Shown piece by piece: positions 48,531 to 57,742 of a stretch of DNA of 64,000 bases. This DNA comes from JAGVSZ01 sp035456405 (GTDB taxonomy: Bacteria; Pseudomonadota; Gammaproteobacteria; Burkholderiales; SG8-39). Below the pieces are notes generated by a model that was given only the letters and a program-made list of their open reading frames with translations, made no database searches and was not told where the DNA came from. Location: positions 1 through 64,000 of the forward strand of contig DATIDG010000034.1 in NCBI GenBank assembly GCA_035456405.1. The letters are read 5' to 3'. Each line of letters starts with the position of its first letter. Position 1 is the first letter of the stretch. Both the position numbers and the translations under genes were made by a program.

Positions 48531-50513
48531 GTGATTCCCGAGATCGGCCAGTTCGCCCTGATCCTCGCGCTGCTGCTCGCCCTCGTGCAGGGCACGCTGC
48601 CGATCGCCGGGGCGCAACGGGGCGTCGCGAGCTGGATGGCGCTCGCCCGCCCGGCGGCGCAGGGGCAGTTCCTCTTCGTCGCGGTTGGGTTCGCGTGCCT
48701 CGCCTACTCGTTCGTTACGAACGATTTCTCGGTCGTCAACGTCGCGACGCATTCGAACTCGAAGCTGCCGGTCCATTACCGGTTCGCCGCAACCTGGGGC
48801 TCGCACGAGGGGTCGCTCCTGCTGTGGGTCCTGATGCTCACCGTGTGGACGGTGGCCGTGACGCGGTTCAGCCGCCACCTGCCGCAGGAGATGGTGGCAC
48901 GCGTGCTCGGCGTGATGGGGCTGGTCAACGTCGGGTTCCTCCTCTTCATGCTCACGACCTCGAACCCGTTCGAGCGCCTCTTCCCGGCCGCCGCCGACGG
49001 GCGCGACCTCAACCCGCTGCTGCAGGACCCGGGCATGGTGTTCCATCCGCCGATGCTCTACATGGGCTACGTCGGCTTCTCGGTGGCGTTCGCATTCGCA
49101 ATCGCGGCGCTTTTGGGCGGCCGGCTCGACTCCACGTGGGCGCGGTGGTCGCGGCCATGGACCACCGCCGCTTGGTGCTTCCTCACCCTCGGCATCATGA
49201 TCGGGAGCTGGTGGGCGTACTACGAGCTCGGCTGGGGCGGGTGGTGGTTCTGGGACCCGGTCGAGAACGCCTCGTTCATGCCGTGGCTCGTCGGGACCGC
49301 GCTGGTGCACTCGCTCGCCGTCACCGACAAGCGCGGGAGCTTCAAGGCCTGGACCGTCCTGCTCGCGATCTGCGCGTTCTCGCTGTCGCTGCTCGGCACC
49401 TTCCTCGTGCGCTCGGGCGTGCTCACCTCGGTGCACGCGTTCGCGACCGACCCGCGGCGCGGGGTCTTCATCCTCGCGTTCCTCGCGGTCGTCATCGGCG
49501 GTTCGCTCGCGCTCTTCGCCGCTCGCGCGCCGAAGGTCGCCGCGGGCGGGAAGTTCGACCTGGTGTCGCGCGAATCGATGTTGCTGGTGAACAACGTGCT
49601 GCTCATCGTCGCCGCCGGATCTGTGCTGCTCGGGACGCTGTACCCGCTCTTCCTCGATGCGCTGAGCGGGGGCACGACGAAGATCTCGGTCGGCCCGCCG
49701 TACTTCGAGGCGGTGTTCGTCCCGATCATGACGGCGCTCGTGTTCCTGATGGGCGTCGGTCCGCTCGCGCGCTGGAAGGAGGCGCGCCTGCCCGACCTGT
49801 GGACCCGCCTCAAGTGGGCGCTTGGCGTCAGCCTGGCGACGGCGCTGTGCCTGCCGCTCGTCGCAGGCTCGTGGAAGCCGCTCGTGAGCTTCGGGCTCCT
49901 GCTCGCGCTGTGGGTCGTCGCGTCGACGTTCGTCAACGTGAAGGAGCGCATCCGCAACCTCCGCGGCGGGCTCGCGGCGCGGCTCGCCAGCCAGCCCCGC
50001 GGCTACTGGGGCATGACGCTCGCGCACCTCGGCATCGCGGTGTTCATCGTCGGCGTGACGCTGGTGAAGGGCTACGAGACCGAGCGCGACGTGCGCATGG
50101 CGGTCGGCGACACGGTACAGGTCGGCGGATACGTGTTCCGCTTCGACGGCGTGCGCGACGTACCCGGCCCGAACTACCATGCCTCGCGCGGCGCGGTCGA
50201 CGTGAGCAGGGAGGGCAAGTCGATCGAGACGCTGCACCCGGAGAAGCGCGTCTACACCGCGCAGCAGATGCCGATGACCGAGGCGGCGATCGACTCGGGC
50301 TTCTTCGGCGACATCTACGTGTCGCTCGGCGACCCGGTGGGCGACGGCTCGTGGGCGGTGCGCGTGTACCACAAGCCGTTCGTCACCTGGATCTGGTTCG
50401 GCTGCATCTTGATGGCGCTCGGCGGGTTCATCGCGCTCACGGACCGGCGCTACCGAATTCGCGCCGCGCAGGAAGCCGGGCTCGCGAGCGGCGCCGCGAC
50501 GCAGGCCGGCTGA
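48531..50513 (+). CDS. ccmF: Heme lyase CcmF
   Basis: 660 residues from GTG 48531. About 15 TM helices; WWD motif GWGGWWFWDPVENASFMPWL, and heme-b histidine regions RFAATWGSHEGSLLLWVL, VHSLAVTDKRG and LTSVHAFATDPRRG. Attaches heme to apocytochromes with CcmH/I. Full length. Confidence 0.96.
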   Translation: MIPEIGQFALILALLLALVQGTLPIAGAQRGVASWMALARPAAQGQFLFVAVGFACLAYSFVTNDFSVVNVATHSNSKLPVHYRFAATWGSHEGSLLLWVLMLTVWTVAVTRFSRHLPQEMVARVLGVMGLVNVGFLLFMLTTSNPFERLFPAAADGRDLNPLLQDPGMVFHPPMLYMGYVGFSVAFAFAIAALLGGRLDSTWARWSRPWTTAAWCFLTLGIMIGSWWAYYELGWGGWWFWDPVENASFMPWLVGTALVHSLAVTDKRGSFKAWTVLLAICAFSLSLLGTFLVRSGVLTSVHAFATDPRRGVFILAFLAVVIGGSLALFAARAPKVAAGGKFDLVSRESMLLVNNVLLIVAAGSVLLGTLYPLFLDALSGGTTKISVGPPYFEAVFVPIMTALVFLMGVGPLARWKEARLPDLWTRLKWALGVSLATALCLPLVAGSWKPLVSFGLLLALWVVASTFVNVKERIRNLRGGLAARLASQPRGYWGMTLAHLGIAVFIVGVTLVKGYETERDVRMAVGDTVQVGGYVFRFDGVRDVPGPNYHASRGAVDVSREGKSIETLHPEKRVYTAQQMPMTEAAIDSGFFGDIYVSLGDPVGDGSWAVRVYHKPFVTWIWFGCILMALGGFIALTDRRYRIRAAQEAGLASGAATQAG

Positions 50514-50524
50514 AGGACCGCACC

Positions 50525-51052
50525 ATGAATCGCTTCACGATCCCGCTGGCCGTCTTCGTCGTCATCCTGGCGTTCCTGTTCGTCGGTCTCGGGCTCAACC
50601 CGCGCGAAGTGCCGTCGCCGCTCATCGGCAAGCCCGCGCCCGCGTTCCAGCTCGCGCAGCTGCACGCGCCAGAGCGCGTGTTCACGCAGAAGGACATGGA
50701 GGGCCAGGTCTGGCTGCTGAACGTGTGGGCGTCGTGGTGCGTCTCCTGTCGCGACGAGCATCCGCTGCTCGTGCAGCTCGCCAGGGCGAAGACGGTGCCG
50801 CTGGTCGGGCTCAATTACAAGGACAAACCCGACGAGGCGAAGGCGTGGCTCAAGCAGTTCGGCGACCCGTACCAGCTCTCGATCAGCGACCTGCAGGGCC
50901 GCGTCGGCATCGACTACGGCGTCTACGGCGTGCCCGAGACGTTCGTGATCGACAAGGCCGGGGTGATCCGCCACAAGCACATCGGCCCGATCACGCCGGA
51001 CGCGCTCGAGAAGAAGATCCTCCCGCTCGTGAAGGACCTCCAGAGATCGTGA
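50525..51052 (+). CDS. ccmG: Thiol:disulfide oxidoreductase CcmG/DsbE
   Basis: 175 residues from ATG 50525. One N-terminal TM anchor and a periplasmic thioredoxin domain with WASWCVSCRDEHP (Cys72, Cys75) and YGVYGVPETFVID. Reduces apocytochrome CXXCH cysteines. The stop overlaps ccmH (GTGA). Confidence 0.95.
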   Translation: MNRFTIPLAVFVVILAFLFVGLGLNPREVPSPLIGKPAPAFQLAQLHAPERVFTQKDMEGQVWLLNVWASWCVSCRDEHPLLVQLARAKTVPLVGLNYKDKPDEAKAWLKQFGDPYQLSISDLQGRVGIDYGVYGVPETFVIDKAGVIRHKHIGPITPDALEKKILPLVKDLQRS

Positions 51053-51513
51053 CGCGATTCCTGCTTGCGCTCCTCGTCGCGGCCGCGCCGCTCCTGGCCC
51101 CGGCCAAGGACGCGGTGCCGACCGAGCAGGACCCGGTCGCTGCGAAGCGCGCCGTGGCGCTCTCCGAGCAGCTCCGCTGCCTCGTCTGCCAGAACCAGTC
51201 GATCGCGGAGTCGAACGCGGAGCTGGCCGTCGACCTGCGCCGGCAGATCAACGAGCAGATCGCCTCGGGCAGGAGCGACGCGGAGATCGTGGACTTCATG
51301 GTGCAGCGCTACGGCGACTTCGTGCTCTACCGTCCGCCGTTTAAGGCGAGCACCGTGCTCCTGTGGCTCGGCCCGGCGGTGCTGCTGGTGCTTGGCCTCT
51401 GGGCGCTGCGGCGCGTGTTGCGGATCCGCCAGCGCGCCGGAGAGGAGCGGCCGCTCTCCGAGGACGATCGGGCACGCGCCGAGCGGCTGCTCGGCGGAGA
51501 GCCGCCCAAGTGA
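51049..51513 (+). CDS. ccmH: Cytochrome c maturation protein CcmH (CycL type)
   Basis: 154 residues from GTG 51049. Signal, then SEQLRCLVCQNQSIAESNAELAVDLR with the redox LRCLVC motif, FMVQRYGDFVLYRPPF and a C-terminal TM helix. It resolves disulfides in apocytochromes with CcmG. The stop overlaps ccmI. Confidence 0.95.
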   Translation: MTRFLLALLVAAAPLLAPAKDAVPTEQDPVAAKRAVALSEQLRCLVCQNQSIAESNAELAVDLRRQINEQIASGRSDAEIVDFMVQRYGDFVLYRPPFKASTVLLWLGPAVLLVLGLWALRRVLRIRQRAGEERPLSEDDRARAERLLGGEPPK

Positions 51514-52742
51514 TCGCGTTCGCGCTGATCGCCACCGGCATGGCGGCCGTCGCGGTGGCGTGGATTCTCGTCCCGCTGCTGCGGAGCCGCGGCGCCGGCG
51601 GCGTCGACCGCGACGCCTCCAATGTGGCGATCCTGCGCGACCAGCTCGCCGACCTCCAGGCCGACCTCGCGCGCGGCGCGATCGGCCCTGTGCAGTTCGA
51701 GCAGGCCAGGCGCGAGCTCGAGCGCCGCGTCCTAGACGAAGTGTCCGCAGCCCCGGACGCGGCCACGGTGCAGCGCGGGACGCCTTGGGCGGCGGCCGTG
51801 CTCGCCGGCCTGGTCCCGGTCGTCGCCGTGCTGCTCTATCTCTTCATCGGCACGCCGGACGCGCTCGGCCCGCAGGCGCGGGCCGGCGGCGCGGAGGGCG
51901 GCCACGAGGTCACGCGCGAGCAGGTCGAGAAGATGGTCGCGGACCTCGCCGCGCGCCTGGAGCGGGAGCCGGACAACGTCAATGGCTGGGTCGTCCTCGC
52001 GCGCTCCTATTACGTGATGAACCGATTCGACGACGCCGCAAGAGCCTACGAGCGCGCCGTGACGCTCGTGCCTAACGATCCGGATCTGCTCGCGGACTAC
52101 GCCGACACGCTCGCCGTCACCACCGGGGGCAACTTGAGCGGCAAGCCACTCGAGCTCGCCAGGCGGGCGCTCGCAGCCGATCCGACGCACTGGAAGGCCC
52201 TCGCGCTGGTCGGGACGGAGGCGTTCAATCGCAAGGACTACGAGTCGGCGATCCAGTACTGGGAGAAGCTGAAGGCGACCGCGCCGCCAGGCTCGCCGAT
52301 CGCCCAGTCGATCGACGCGAGCATCGCGGAAGCGCGCGAGCTGGGCGGAATGAAGGTCGCGGCAAAGCCTCCCGCGCAGGCCGCCGCCGCCCCGGCCGGG
52401 GGCCGCGTCGCGGGCAAGGTCGACCTGAGCCCCGGGCTGAAGGGCAAGGTCGCGCCGACCGACACCGTGTTCGTCTTCGCGCGCGCGGCCGAGGGACCGC
52501 GGATGCCGCTCGCGATCCTCCGCAGGCAGGTCAAGGATCTGCCGTTCGAGTTCGCGCTCGACGACTCGATGGCGATGGCGCCGAACATGAAGCTCTCCAG
52601 CTTTCCCGACGTGGTGGTCGGCGCCCGCGTGTCCCGTTCGGGCAACGCGACGCCGCAGAGCGGCGACCTCGAGGGGCTTTCGAAGCCGGTGAAGGTCGGG
52701 GCGAGCGGCATTGCGGTCGTGATCGACAGCGCGCTTCCCTGA
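51510..52742 (+). CDS. ccmI: Cytochrome c maturation TPR protein CcmI (CycH)
   Basis: 410 residues from GTG 51510. Two N-terminal TM helices around a leucine-rich loop (NVAILRDQLADLQADLARGAIG), a TPR domain (about 130-270: GWVVLARSYYVMNRFDDAARAYERAVTLVP), and a C-terminal beta domain (about 300-410: LKGKVAPTDTVFVFARAAEGPRMPLAILRRQVKDLP). Chaperones apocytochrome C-termini to CcmF/H. Last gene of the operon. Confidence 0.93.
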   Translation: MIAFALIATGMAAVAVAWILVPLLRSRGAGGVDRDASNVAILRDQLADLQADLARGAIGPVQFEQARRELERRVLDEVSAAPDAATVQRGTPWAAAVLAGLVPVVAVLLYLFIGTPDALGPQARAGGAEGGHEVTREQVEKMVADLAARLEREPDNVNGWVVLARSYYVMNRFDDAARAYERAVTLVPNDPDLLADYADTLAVTTGGNLSGKPLELARRALAADPTHWKALALVGTEAFNRKDYESAIQYWEKLKATAPPGSPIAQSIDASIAEARELGGMKVAAKPPAQAAAAPAGGRVAGKVDLSPGLKGKVAPTDTVFVFARAAEGPRMPLAILRRQVKDLPFEFALDDSMAMAPNMKLSSFPDVVVGARVSRSGNATPQSGDLEGLSKPVKVGASGIAVVIDSALP

Positions 52743-52764
52743 GCGCGCCACGACCGCTGCGTCC

Positions 52765-54141
52765 ATGGACTGCGACGTCGTCGTCGTCGGCGCGGGCGTG
52801 TCCGGTCTCGCGACGGCCTTCGACCTGCAGGGTCGCGGCCACGCGGTGCGCATCCTCGAGGCCGCGCCGCGCGCGGGCGGGGTCATCGCCTCGCGCCGGC
52901 GCGACGGCGCCCTGTACGAGACCGGCCCCAACAGCACGCTCGACACCACGCCGCTGATCGGCGAGCTGCTCGATGCGGCAGGGGTCGCGGCCGAGCGTCT
53001 CGATGCGACCGCCGCGGCTGCGAAGCGCTACGTCGTGCGCGCGGGGCGGCTCGTGGCATTGCCCGCATCGCCCGGCGCATTCCTCGCGACGCCCCTCTTT
53101 TCGCTGCGCGCGAAGCTCGCGCTCGCGCGCGAACCGTTCGTCGCGCCGGCCCCGCCGGGACGCGAGGAGTCGGTCGCGGTGTTCGTCCGTCGGCGGCTCG
53201 GCACCGAGTTCCTCGAGTACGCGATCGAGCCGTTCGTCGCCGGCGTTTACGCGGGCGACCCGGAGCGGCTCTCGGTGCAGGCGGCGTTTCCACGGCTGCA
53301 TGCCCTAGAGCAGCGCTACCGCAGCCTCATCCGCGGCCAGATTCTCGGCGCGCGCGAGCGCGCTCGCGACCGCGAGAGGTCGAAGAGCACCGCGGCGAGC
53401 TTCTCGTTCCGGGACGGCATGCAGACGCTCACCGATGCGCTCGCACGCGGGCTGCATGGACTCGAGACCGGCACCCGCGTCACGCGCCTCGGCAAGGACG
53501 AGAACGGATTGTTCGAGGTCGAGGGCGAGCGGAGCGGTGGGCGCGTCGCGGCGCGATCGCGCGCCGTGGTGCTCGCAGTGCCGGCGGATGCGGCCGCGAG
53601 CCTCGTGCGGCCGGCCGCCCCCGGGGCAGCCGCTGCGCTCGATGCGATCCCGTACGCGCCGGTCGCCGTCGTGGCCTCGGTGTACCGCCGGGCAGACGTG
53701 CGGCATCCGCTCGACGGATTCGGCTTCCTGTGTCCGCGCAAGGAGGGCCGGTCGATTCTCGGCACGCTCTTCTCGAGCAGCATGTTCGACGGCCGCGCGG
53801 ACGCGGACAGCGCGCTGCTGACCACGTTCGTCGGTGGGGCCCGCAAGCCGGAGCTCGCTCGGTCGGGCCCCGACGAGATCGCGAAGGAGGTGGAGCGGGA
53901 GCTTGAGGTGCTGCTCGGTGCGACGTCGCCCCGGTGGCGCGAGGTGATCCAGTGGCCGCGCGCCATTCCCCAGTACACGCTCGGACATCTCGGGCGCATC
54001 GCCACCGTCGAGCAGGCCGAGGCCGCCGTGCCGGGCCTCTTCTTCCGCTCGAACTACCGCGGCGGCGTGTCGGTGGGGGATTGCATCAAGTCTGCCCACG
54101 CCGGCGCCGCCGCCGTATCGGCGTTCCTCGCGGCCGGGTAG
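52765..54141 (+). CDS. hemY: FAD-dependent protoporphyrinogen oxidase (HemY type)
   Basis: 458 residues. FAD motif VVVVGAGVSGLATAFDLQGRGHAVRILEA at the N-terminus, ETGPNSTL, VPGLFFRSNYRGGVSVGDCIKSAHAGAAAVSAF at the C-terminus, as in oxygen-dependent PPO. Catalyses protoporphyrinogen IX to protoporphyrin IX, the penultimate heme step. Placed directly after the ccm genes, it would supply heme for cytochrome assembly. 22 bases after ccmI, probably same transcript. Confidence 0.88.
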   Translation: MDCDVVVVGAGVSGLATAFDLQGRGHAVRILEAAPRAGGVIASRRRDGALYETGPNSTLDTTPLIGELLDAAGVAAERLDATAAAAKRYVVRAGRLVALPASPGAFLATPLFSLRAKLALAREPFVAPAPPGREESVAVFVRRRLGTEFLEYAIEPFVAGVYAGDPERLSVQAAFPRLHALEQRYRSLIRGQILGARERARDRERSKSTAASFSFRDGMQTLTDALARGLHGLETGTRVTRLGKDENGLFEVEGERSGGRVAARSRAVVLAVPADAAASLVRPAAPGAAAALDAIPYAPVAVVASVYRRADVRHPLDGFGFLCPRKEGRSILGTLFSSSMFDGRADADSALLTTFVGGARKPELARSGPDEIAKEVERELEVLLGATSPRWREVIQWPRAIPQYTLGHLGRIATVEQAEAAVPGLFFRSNYRGGVSVGDCIKSAHAGAAAVSAFLAAG

Positions 54142-54392
54142 CCGCTCGGCCTTCGCGCAAGGCGACGCGGTAGATGACGAAGTAGACCGCGGCGACGAGC
54201 CCTGCGCCGCCCACGGAGAGCGCCGGGTCCGCTGCGACGATCACGCAGTAGAGCGCCCCGAGCCCGATGAAACCGCCCGCGAGCACCGCGAGCATGAACA
54301 CCGCAAGCGCAGGCAGGCGCGCCTTTGTGACGCCGATGGTCTCCACCTTTTTCGGCGACCTGCTTGGGCGAGTACGCGTCGAGCTCGAACAT
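54086..54392 (-). pseudogene. Formate/nitrite transporter (FocA/NirC) remnant with frameshift and internal deletion
   Basis: ATG 54392 opens MFELDAYSPKQVAEK; a one-base insertion in the A-run near 54348-54352 then breaks the frame, and VETIGVTKARLPALAVFML AVLAGGFIGLGALYCV continues in the next frame. This is the N-terminus of FNT channels. After ADPALS the sequence jumps to GGAGLVAAVYFVIYRVALREG, typical of the FNT C-terminus, so the central about 150 residues are lost. The tail overlaps the 3' end of hemY. Non-functional. Confidence 0.75.
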
Positions 54393-54438
54393 GGCCGGGA
54401 AATTTCGCTCCGCGATCTGACAGGTTGATGACGCGTCG

Positions 54439-55980
54439 TCAGCCGCGCCCGGTCTCCGCCGCGAGCAGGGCGCGCAGCTCGGTCTTGAGCACCTTGCCGT
54501 AATTGTTCTTCGGCAGGCTGTCGACGAAGCAGTACGACTTCGGCCGCTTGAAGCGCGCAATGCTCGCGAGGCAGAGCGCATCGAGCTCCTGCTCGCTTGC
54601 ATGGCCACCCGCGCGTTGCACGACGAACGCGACGACTTCCTCGCCCCACTCCGGGTGCGGTCGGCCGACGACGCAGACCTCGCGCACGTCCGGATGTCGG
54701 AGCAGCACTTCCTCCACCTCGCGCGGGTAGATATTCGAGCCGCCGCTGATGATGAGGTCCTTGGAGCGGTCGATCAGCGTGAGGAAGCCGTCCGGGTCGA
54801 GCGCGCCGACGTCGCCCGTGTGCAGCCAGCCGCCCTGCAGCGTCGCGGCAGTGGCCTCGGGGTTGCGCCAGTAGCCCTTCATGACCGCGTCGCCGCGCAC
54901 CAGGACCTCGCCAGGCTCATCAGGCGGGAGCGGTTGATCCCGCTCGCCCGCGACTCGGACCTCGACGCACGACTGCGCGACACCGACCGACGCGAGCCGA
55001 TGCGCGTGGCGCGGGTGGGCCGCATCGGCGTGGTGGTGCCGCGACAGGGCGGTGATCGTCATCGGGCTCTCGCCCTGGCCGTAGATCTGCACGAAACGCT
55101 GGCCCATCGCCGCCAGCGCGTCCTCGATGTCGGCGAGGTACATCGGCCCGCCGCCGTAGACGACGCTCTTGAGTCCGTCGAGCGGCGGGCGGGCCGCGCG
55201 TGCGTGATCCACGAGCCGTTTCACCATCGTCGGTGCTGCGAACATCGCAACGCCGCGCCAGGCGCTCGTCAGCGCGAAGATCTCCGGTGGATCGAAACCC
55301 CCGCTCTCGGGGATCACCTGCACCGCCGCCGCCGCGACGTGCGGCGCGCCGTAGATCCCCGACCCGTGCGACATCGGCGCCGCGTGGACGATCGCGTCGC
55401 CGGGCGCGATCTTGTCCACATCGGCGAAGTAGCAGAGGGTCATTGCGAGCAGGTTGCGGTGCGTCAGCATCACGCCCTTCGGCCGCCCGGTGGTGCCGCT
55501 CGTATAGAAGAGCCAGGCGAGGTCGTCGGGCGCGGCATCCGCCGGCCGGGGCTCGGCATCCCCCACGAGTCGCCGGTACTCGTCGCTCTCGACCGCGATC
55601 ACGTGCTCCAGCCCGGTGACCGCGCCGCGCAGCGCGCCGACTGCCGCCGCATGGTCGGCAGTGACGAAGCACACCCGCGTGCCCGAGTGCTCGAGGATGT
55701 ACTCGGCCTCCTTCGGATGCAGCTTCGCGTTGATCGGCACGACGGCGAGACCCGCCCACCATGCCGCCCAGAAGAGCTCCACGTACTCCGGGCTGTTAGC
55801 CATGAACAGCCCGACCCGGTCTCCGGGCGCGAGTCCGAGCCGACCGCGCAGTCCTGCGGCCAGGGCGGCGCAGCGGGCGGCCAGGTGGCGGTAGTCGGCG
55901 ACGACGCGCTCGCCGCGCGCCAGCGCGGGCGAATCAGGGAAGACGCGCGCCGAGCGTACGAGAAGGTTGGCGAGATTCAC
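54439..55980 (-). CDS. AMP-dependent acyl-CoA synthetase/ligase
   Basis: 513 residues. ANL-superfamily motifs: LFYTSGTTGRPKGVMLTH (P-loop, about residues 160-177), YGQGESPM, GWLHTGDVG, DRSKDLIISGGSNIYPREVEEVL and the catalytic Lys in LPKNNYGKVLKTEL. Activates a carboxylate as acyl-AMP then CoA thioester. Substrate unknown; fatty or aromatic acid both possible. The N-terminal region MNLANLLVRSARVFPDSPAL is typical of long/medium-chain acyl-CoA ligases. Probably monocistronic, with a CTAGAATCG element upstream. Confidence 0.88.
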   Translation of the reverse strand: MNLANLLVRSARVFPDSPALARGERVVADYRHLAARCAALAAGLRGRLGLAPGDRVGLFMANSPEYVELFWAAWWAGLAVVPINAKLHPKEAEYILEHSGTRVCFVTADHAAAVGALRGAVTGLEHVIAVESDEYRRLVGDAEPRPADAAPDDLAWLFYTSGTTGRPKGVMLTHRNLLAMTLCYFADVDKIAPGDAIVHAAPMSHGSGIYGAPHVAAAAVQVIPESGGFDPPEIFALTSAWRGVAMFAAPTMVKRLVDHARAARPPLDGLKSVVYGGGPMYLADIEDALAAMGQRFVQIYGQGESPMTITALSRHHHADAAHPRHAHRLASVGVAQSCVEVRVAGERDQPLPPDEPGEVLVRGDAVMKGYWRNPEATAATLQGGWLHTGDVGALDPDGFLTLIDRSKDLIISGGSNIYPREVEEVLLRHPDVREVCVVGRPHPEWGEEVVAFVVQRAGGHASEQELDALCLASIARFKRPKSYCFVDSLPKNNYGKVLKTELRALLAAETGRG

Positions 55981-56101
55981 CGGCCCTGTCTGTGCAGCGT
56001 CGTGGCAGCGCGCCTCGATGGCTGGACGGGGACCCGCCGGAAAGCCGCATTCATCGGGGCTACGCCTCCTCCTGCCGGTGCGCCAACTCGGCGCCGTGGC
56101 G

Positions 56102-56110
56102 CGATTCTAG
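56102..56110 (-). promoter_or_regulatory. Possible -10 element (CTAGAATCG) upstream of the acyl-CoA ligase
   Basis: TAGAAT on the minus strand about 125 bases before the start of the ligase. Third instance of the same 9-mer in promoter position. No clear -35. Confidence 0.3.
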
Positions 56111-56275
56111 AGTGTGAGTCGCGCCGAGGGGGCGGTCTAAGGGCGTTCCCCTGATCGCGCTGGACCGGTCCGGGACCGACCGGAGGAGGGAGGAGGATTG
56201 CCGGCCGGTCGCCGACCCCGATCCAGCGCGGGGGGAAAGGGTCACCCGGCCCGCCGCGCGGGCCGGGGTCAATGG

Positions 56276-56635
56276 TCAGATGCGGGCGACGTAGCCGTCG
56301 CGCTCGAGCCTGCGCATGCGGGCTTCGAGGTCGGCCAGGTTCTCGGCCTTGGCGAGGTACGCCTCGTCCCGCGCGAGCCGACCCTTGTCGAGCCAGGCCT
56401 CGAAGCGCTCCCACACCCGACCGAACAGGGCGGCAATGTAGGCGGCGCGCATCGCTCGTGCGCGGGCCTCGACCTCGGCCACGTTGAGCTCGAACACGGT
56501 TTCGGGCTTGGACTCGACCCGCTCCGGCGCCACCTTCGCCTCGGGCTCAGGGGCATCCGGCACGTCACCCAGGCCGAACGCCGGTCCGGACCGGATCACG
56601 CTGTCACCTTCGTATAGAGGGGCATCGAATCTCAT
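56276..56635 (-). CDS. Small DUF3563-like protein
   Basis: 119 residues from ATG 56635, preceded by AAGGAG (AAGGAGTTTGAG). An in-frame GTG/ATG further up is not needed. N-terminus MRFDAPLYEGDSVIRSG, a helix AEVEARARAMRAAYIAALFGRVWERFEAW, and the C-terminal motif RDEAYLAKAENLADLEARMRRLE, which matches DUF3563. Function unknown. Divergent from a LysR-type regulator across about 180 bases and probably its target. Confidence 0.75.
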   Translation of the reverse strand: MRFDAPLYEGDSVIRSGPAFGLGDVPDAPEPEAKVAPERVESKPETVFELNVAEVEARARAMRAAYIAALFGRVWERFEAWLDKGRLARDEAYLAKAENLADLEARMRRLERDGYVARI

Positions 56636-56653
56636 CTCAAACTCCTTGATCCC

Positions 56654-56669
56654 AATGCATTGTTGCATT
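56654..56669. promoter_or_regulatory. Palindrome in the DUF3563-lysR intergenic region
   Basis: AATGCA-TTGT-TGCATT, 19 bases upstream of the DUF3563-like start codon, between two divergent genes. The geometry is compatible with a LysR-type or other regulator site; evidence is positional only. Confidence 0.35.
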
Positions 56670-56818
56670 GCACGATGGCAAGATATAGCCTCTGCACCAG
56701 GGCTTCAAATCGCATGTTTGGATCGGTCCGATCAGCCCCGGCTATATTGTGTCCAAATTCACGCTGCGTCGCACAACGACGCCCGTGAAATCAAAGGGTT
56801 GACGGGGAGCAGGGACTA

Positions 56819-57739
56819 GTGGAGCTTTACCAACTGCGCGGCTTCGTGGTCGTCGCCGAGGTCGGAAACCTGACCCGGGCGGCCGAGCGGCTGCACCTCA
56901 GCCAGCCGGCGCTGAGCGCCCAGATCAAGTCCCTCGAGGACGAGCTGGGCGTGGCGCTGTTCGAGCGCTCCTCCAGCGGCATGGTCCTGACCGCCGGCGG
57001 CCGGCGGCTGCTCGCGGCGGCCGAGAAGGTGCTCGCCGCCGCCCAGTCGTTGCGCGCCGAGGCGCTGGCGCTGAAAGGGGCGGTCGCCGGCCGGGCGAGG
57101 ATCGGGACGGTGTCCGATCCGGAGTTCATCCGGGTCGGGGAGCTCCTGACGGTTGCGATGGAGCGCTACCCGCTGCTCCAGATCGAGCTGCATCAGGCGG
57201 TCAGCGGCGAGGCGTTCGAGCAGGTGAGGAGTGGCGAGCTCGATGCCAGTTTCTACTTCGGCACGCTCGCGCATCCGTCAGTCGCCGGCCTGCAGCTCGG
57301 CGAGACCGCCTATCGGGTCGTCGCTCCGGCACAGTGGTGCGACCGGCTTGCGAAAGCGGACTGGGCCGAGCTCGCCGCGATGCCATGGATCATGACCCCC
57401 TCGATCAGCACCCACAATCAGCTAGTGAGCGAGCTGTTCCTTGGGCGGGCCGTGGCGCCCACCCAGGTCGTCGTCGCCGACCAGGAGGCCGTGATCGCCA
57501 CGCTCGTGGTGTCCGGTGTCGGGGTGGCGCTGATGCGCGAGGACCTGGCGCGCGAGAAGGAGGCGGCAGGCGAGGTGTGCCTGTGGCGCGACGTCCGCGT
57601 TGCGACGCCGCTCTGGTTCGTCCATCTGGCCGAGCGCGCGGACGATCCGGTGATTGCGGCCCTGCTCGAGGTCCTGCGGGAGATCTGGGGCGTGCGCGAG
57701 CCCGTAGCGGCGCCTGCGCGCCGTCCGGCGCGAAGCTAG
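56819..57739 (+). CDS. LysR-family transcriptional regulator
   Basis: 306 residues from GTG 56819. N-terminal HTH: LYQLRGFVVVAEVGNLTRAAERLHLSQPALSAQIKSLEDELGVALFER. The co-inducer domain covers about 90-295 (LLTVAMERYPLLQIELHQAVSG). The effector is not recognisable. Divergent to the DUF3563-like gene, which is the natural candidate target. It converges with the kinase gene at three bases. Confidence 0.9.
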   Translation: MELYQLRGFVVVAEVGNLTRAAERLHLSQPALSAQIKSLEDELGVALFERSSSGMVLTAGGRRLLAAAEKVLAAAQSLRAEALALKGAVAGRARIGTVSDPEFIRVGELLTVAMERYPLLQIELHQAVSGEAFEQVRSGELDASFYFGTLAHPSVAGLQLGETAYRVVAPAQWCDRLAKADWAELAAMPWIMTPSISTHNQLVSELFLGRAVAPTQVVVADQEAVIATLVVSGVGVALMREDLAREKEAAGEVCLWRDVRVATPLWFVHLAERADDPVIAALLEVLREIWGVREPVAAPARRPARS

Positions 57740-57742
57740 AGC

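Noticed and set aside
48507..50372. 621-residue open frame antisense to ccmF
   Set aside because: His/Arg/Glu-rich translation, no signature; ccmF on the plus strand is certain.
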